A stretch of 51,941 nt of DNA from Bacteroidota bacterium (GTDB taxonomy: Bacteria; Bacteroidota; Ignavibacteria; UBA10030; UBA8401): contig SXSI01000029.1 of the NCBI GenBank assembly GCA_005792285.1, forward strand, positions 1 through 51,941, written 5' to 3'. The translations under genes were made by a program, and so were the position numbers. Below are positions 51,914-51,941 of the stretch, one piece after another; position 1 is the stretch's first letter; each line of letters starts with the position of its first letter. The notes under the pieces were generated by a model. It worked only from the letters and a program-made list of their open reading frames with translations, was not told where the DNA came from and ran no database searches.

Positions 51914-51941
51914 TGGCGGAGAGGGGGGGATTCGAACCCCC
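51914..51941 (-). tRNA. tRNA-Ser, 3' part (right window edge)
   Basis: Read on the minus strand: GGGGG-TTCGAAT-CCCCC is a T arm, then CCTCTCC (acceptor 3' strand), G discriminator and an encoded CCA (51914-51916). The G discriminator and GGAGAGG-type acceptor fit serine. The rest, including the anticodon, is beyond the window, so the isoacceptor is unknown. Confidence 0.75.

Noticed and set aside
47720-51941. Integrative element with att repeats at the tRNA-Ser
   Set aside because: No copy of the tRNA 3' end was found near 47.7 kb, and no integrase or recombinase gene is in the cassette.
1-51941. CRISPR arrays, insertion sequences, rRNA genes
   Set aside because: No regularly spaced repeats, transposase frames or rRNA segments were seen on reading.

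Overview
The window is AT-rich bacterial DNA, most likely from the Ignavibacteria/Bacteroidota-Chlorobi group. The evidence for this is type IX secretion (T9SS) C-terminal sorting tails with YPNPFNP motifs, PorV/PorQ-type barrels, a TonB-dependent receptor with an N-terminal carboxypeptidase-regulatory domain, and several promoters of the Bacteroidota form (TTTG about 19 bases before TAnnTTTG). The assignment comes from reading these features; no database search was run. The last 4.2 kb (from about 47,725) are visibly richer in G+C and may be foreign DNA or an assembly join.

Layout. 1-2,100: tail of an ABC ATPase, a bidirectional terminator and a secreted FG-GAP repeat protein. 2,183-23,454: a large envelope region. 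It starts with two GT9 heptosyltransferase-like genes on +. On the minus strand follows a long, tightly packed gene train (14,812 down to about 4,883): a lipoprotein, a secreted beta-propeller protein, two PorV/PorQ-like barrels, two GT4 glycosyltransferases, a Wzx-type flippase, a deacetylase-like protein and a third GT9 enzyme. Upstream of that train, also on minus, is a second sugar cluster (17,434-23,454) with three membrane GT2 enzymes, a NodB deacetylase, a UPF0104/LPG-synthase-like membrane protein and a GT28-like glycosyltransferase, followed by a PHP phosphoesterase and a site-2 protease. Linking surface-polysaccharide genes with PorV/PorQ/propeller genes fits T9SS cargo being anchored on a lipopolysaccharide, which is an inference.

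23,519-37,768 (+): housekeeping and transport. Uridine kinase, M16 peptidase, alanine dehydrogenase, complex I subunits NuoG-NuoH-NuoI, a YifB/ComM ATPase, two APC amino-acid permeases, a CDF-like protein, NAD-type isocitrate dehydrogenase, a DusB-like tRNA-dihydrouridine synthase and a LysE-type exporter. 37,855-47,353: small genes, tRNA-Lys(UUU), tRNA-Leu(GAG), tRNA-Ser(GGA), Maf, a B12-binding subunit, TatD, a lipoprotein/TonB-receptor pair, and two clearly decayed genes (DUF1761 and ACT-GNAT). A likely unannotated small RNA with two C-rich hairpin loops lies at about 38,190-38,269.

47,728-51,784 (-): five closely spaced genes: a SOUL heme-binding/MsrA fusion, a small membrane protein, a photolyase/cryptochrome-like protein of the FeS-BCP type that seems to lack the Fe-S cysteines, a DUF2177 membrane protein and a DUF1295 reductase-like membrane protein. 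The combination suggests a light or photo-oxidative stress cassette. It is preceded on the same strand by the 3' end of a tRNA-Ser that encodes its CCA end, unlike the three tRNAs further left.
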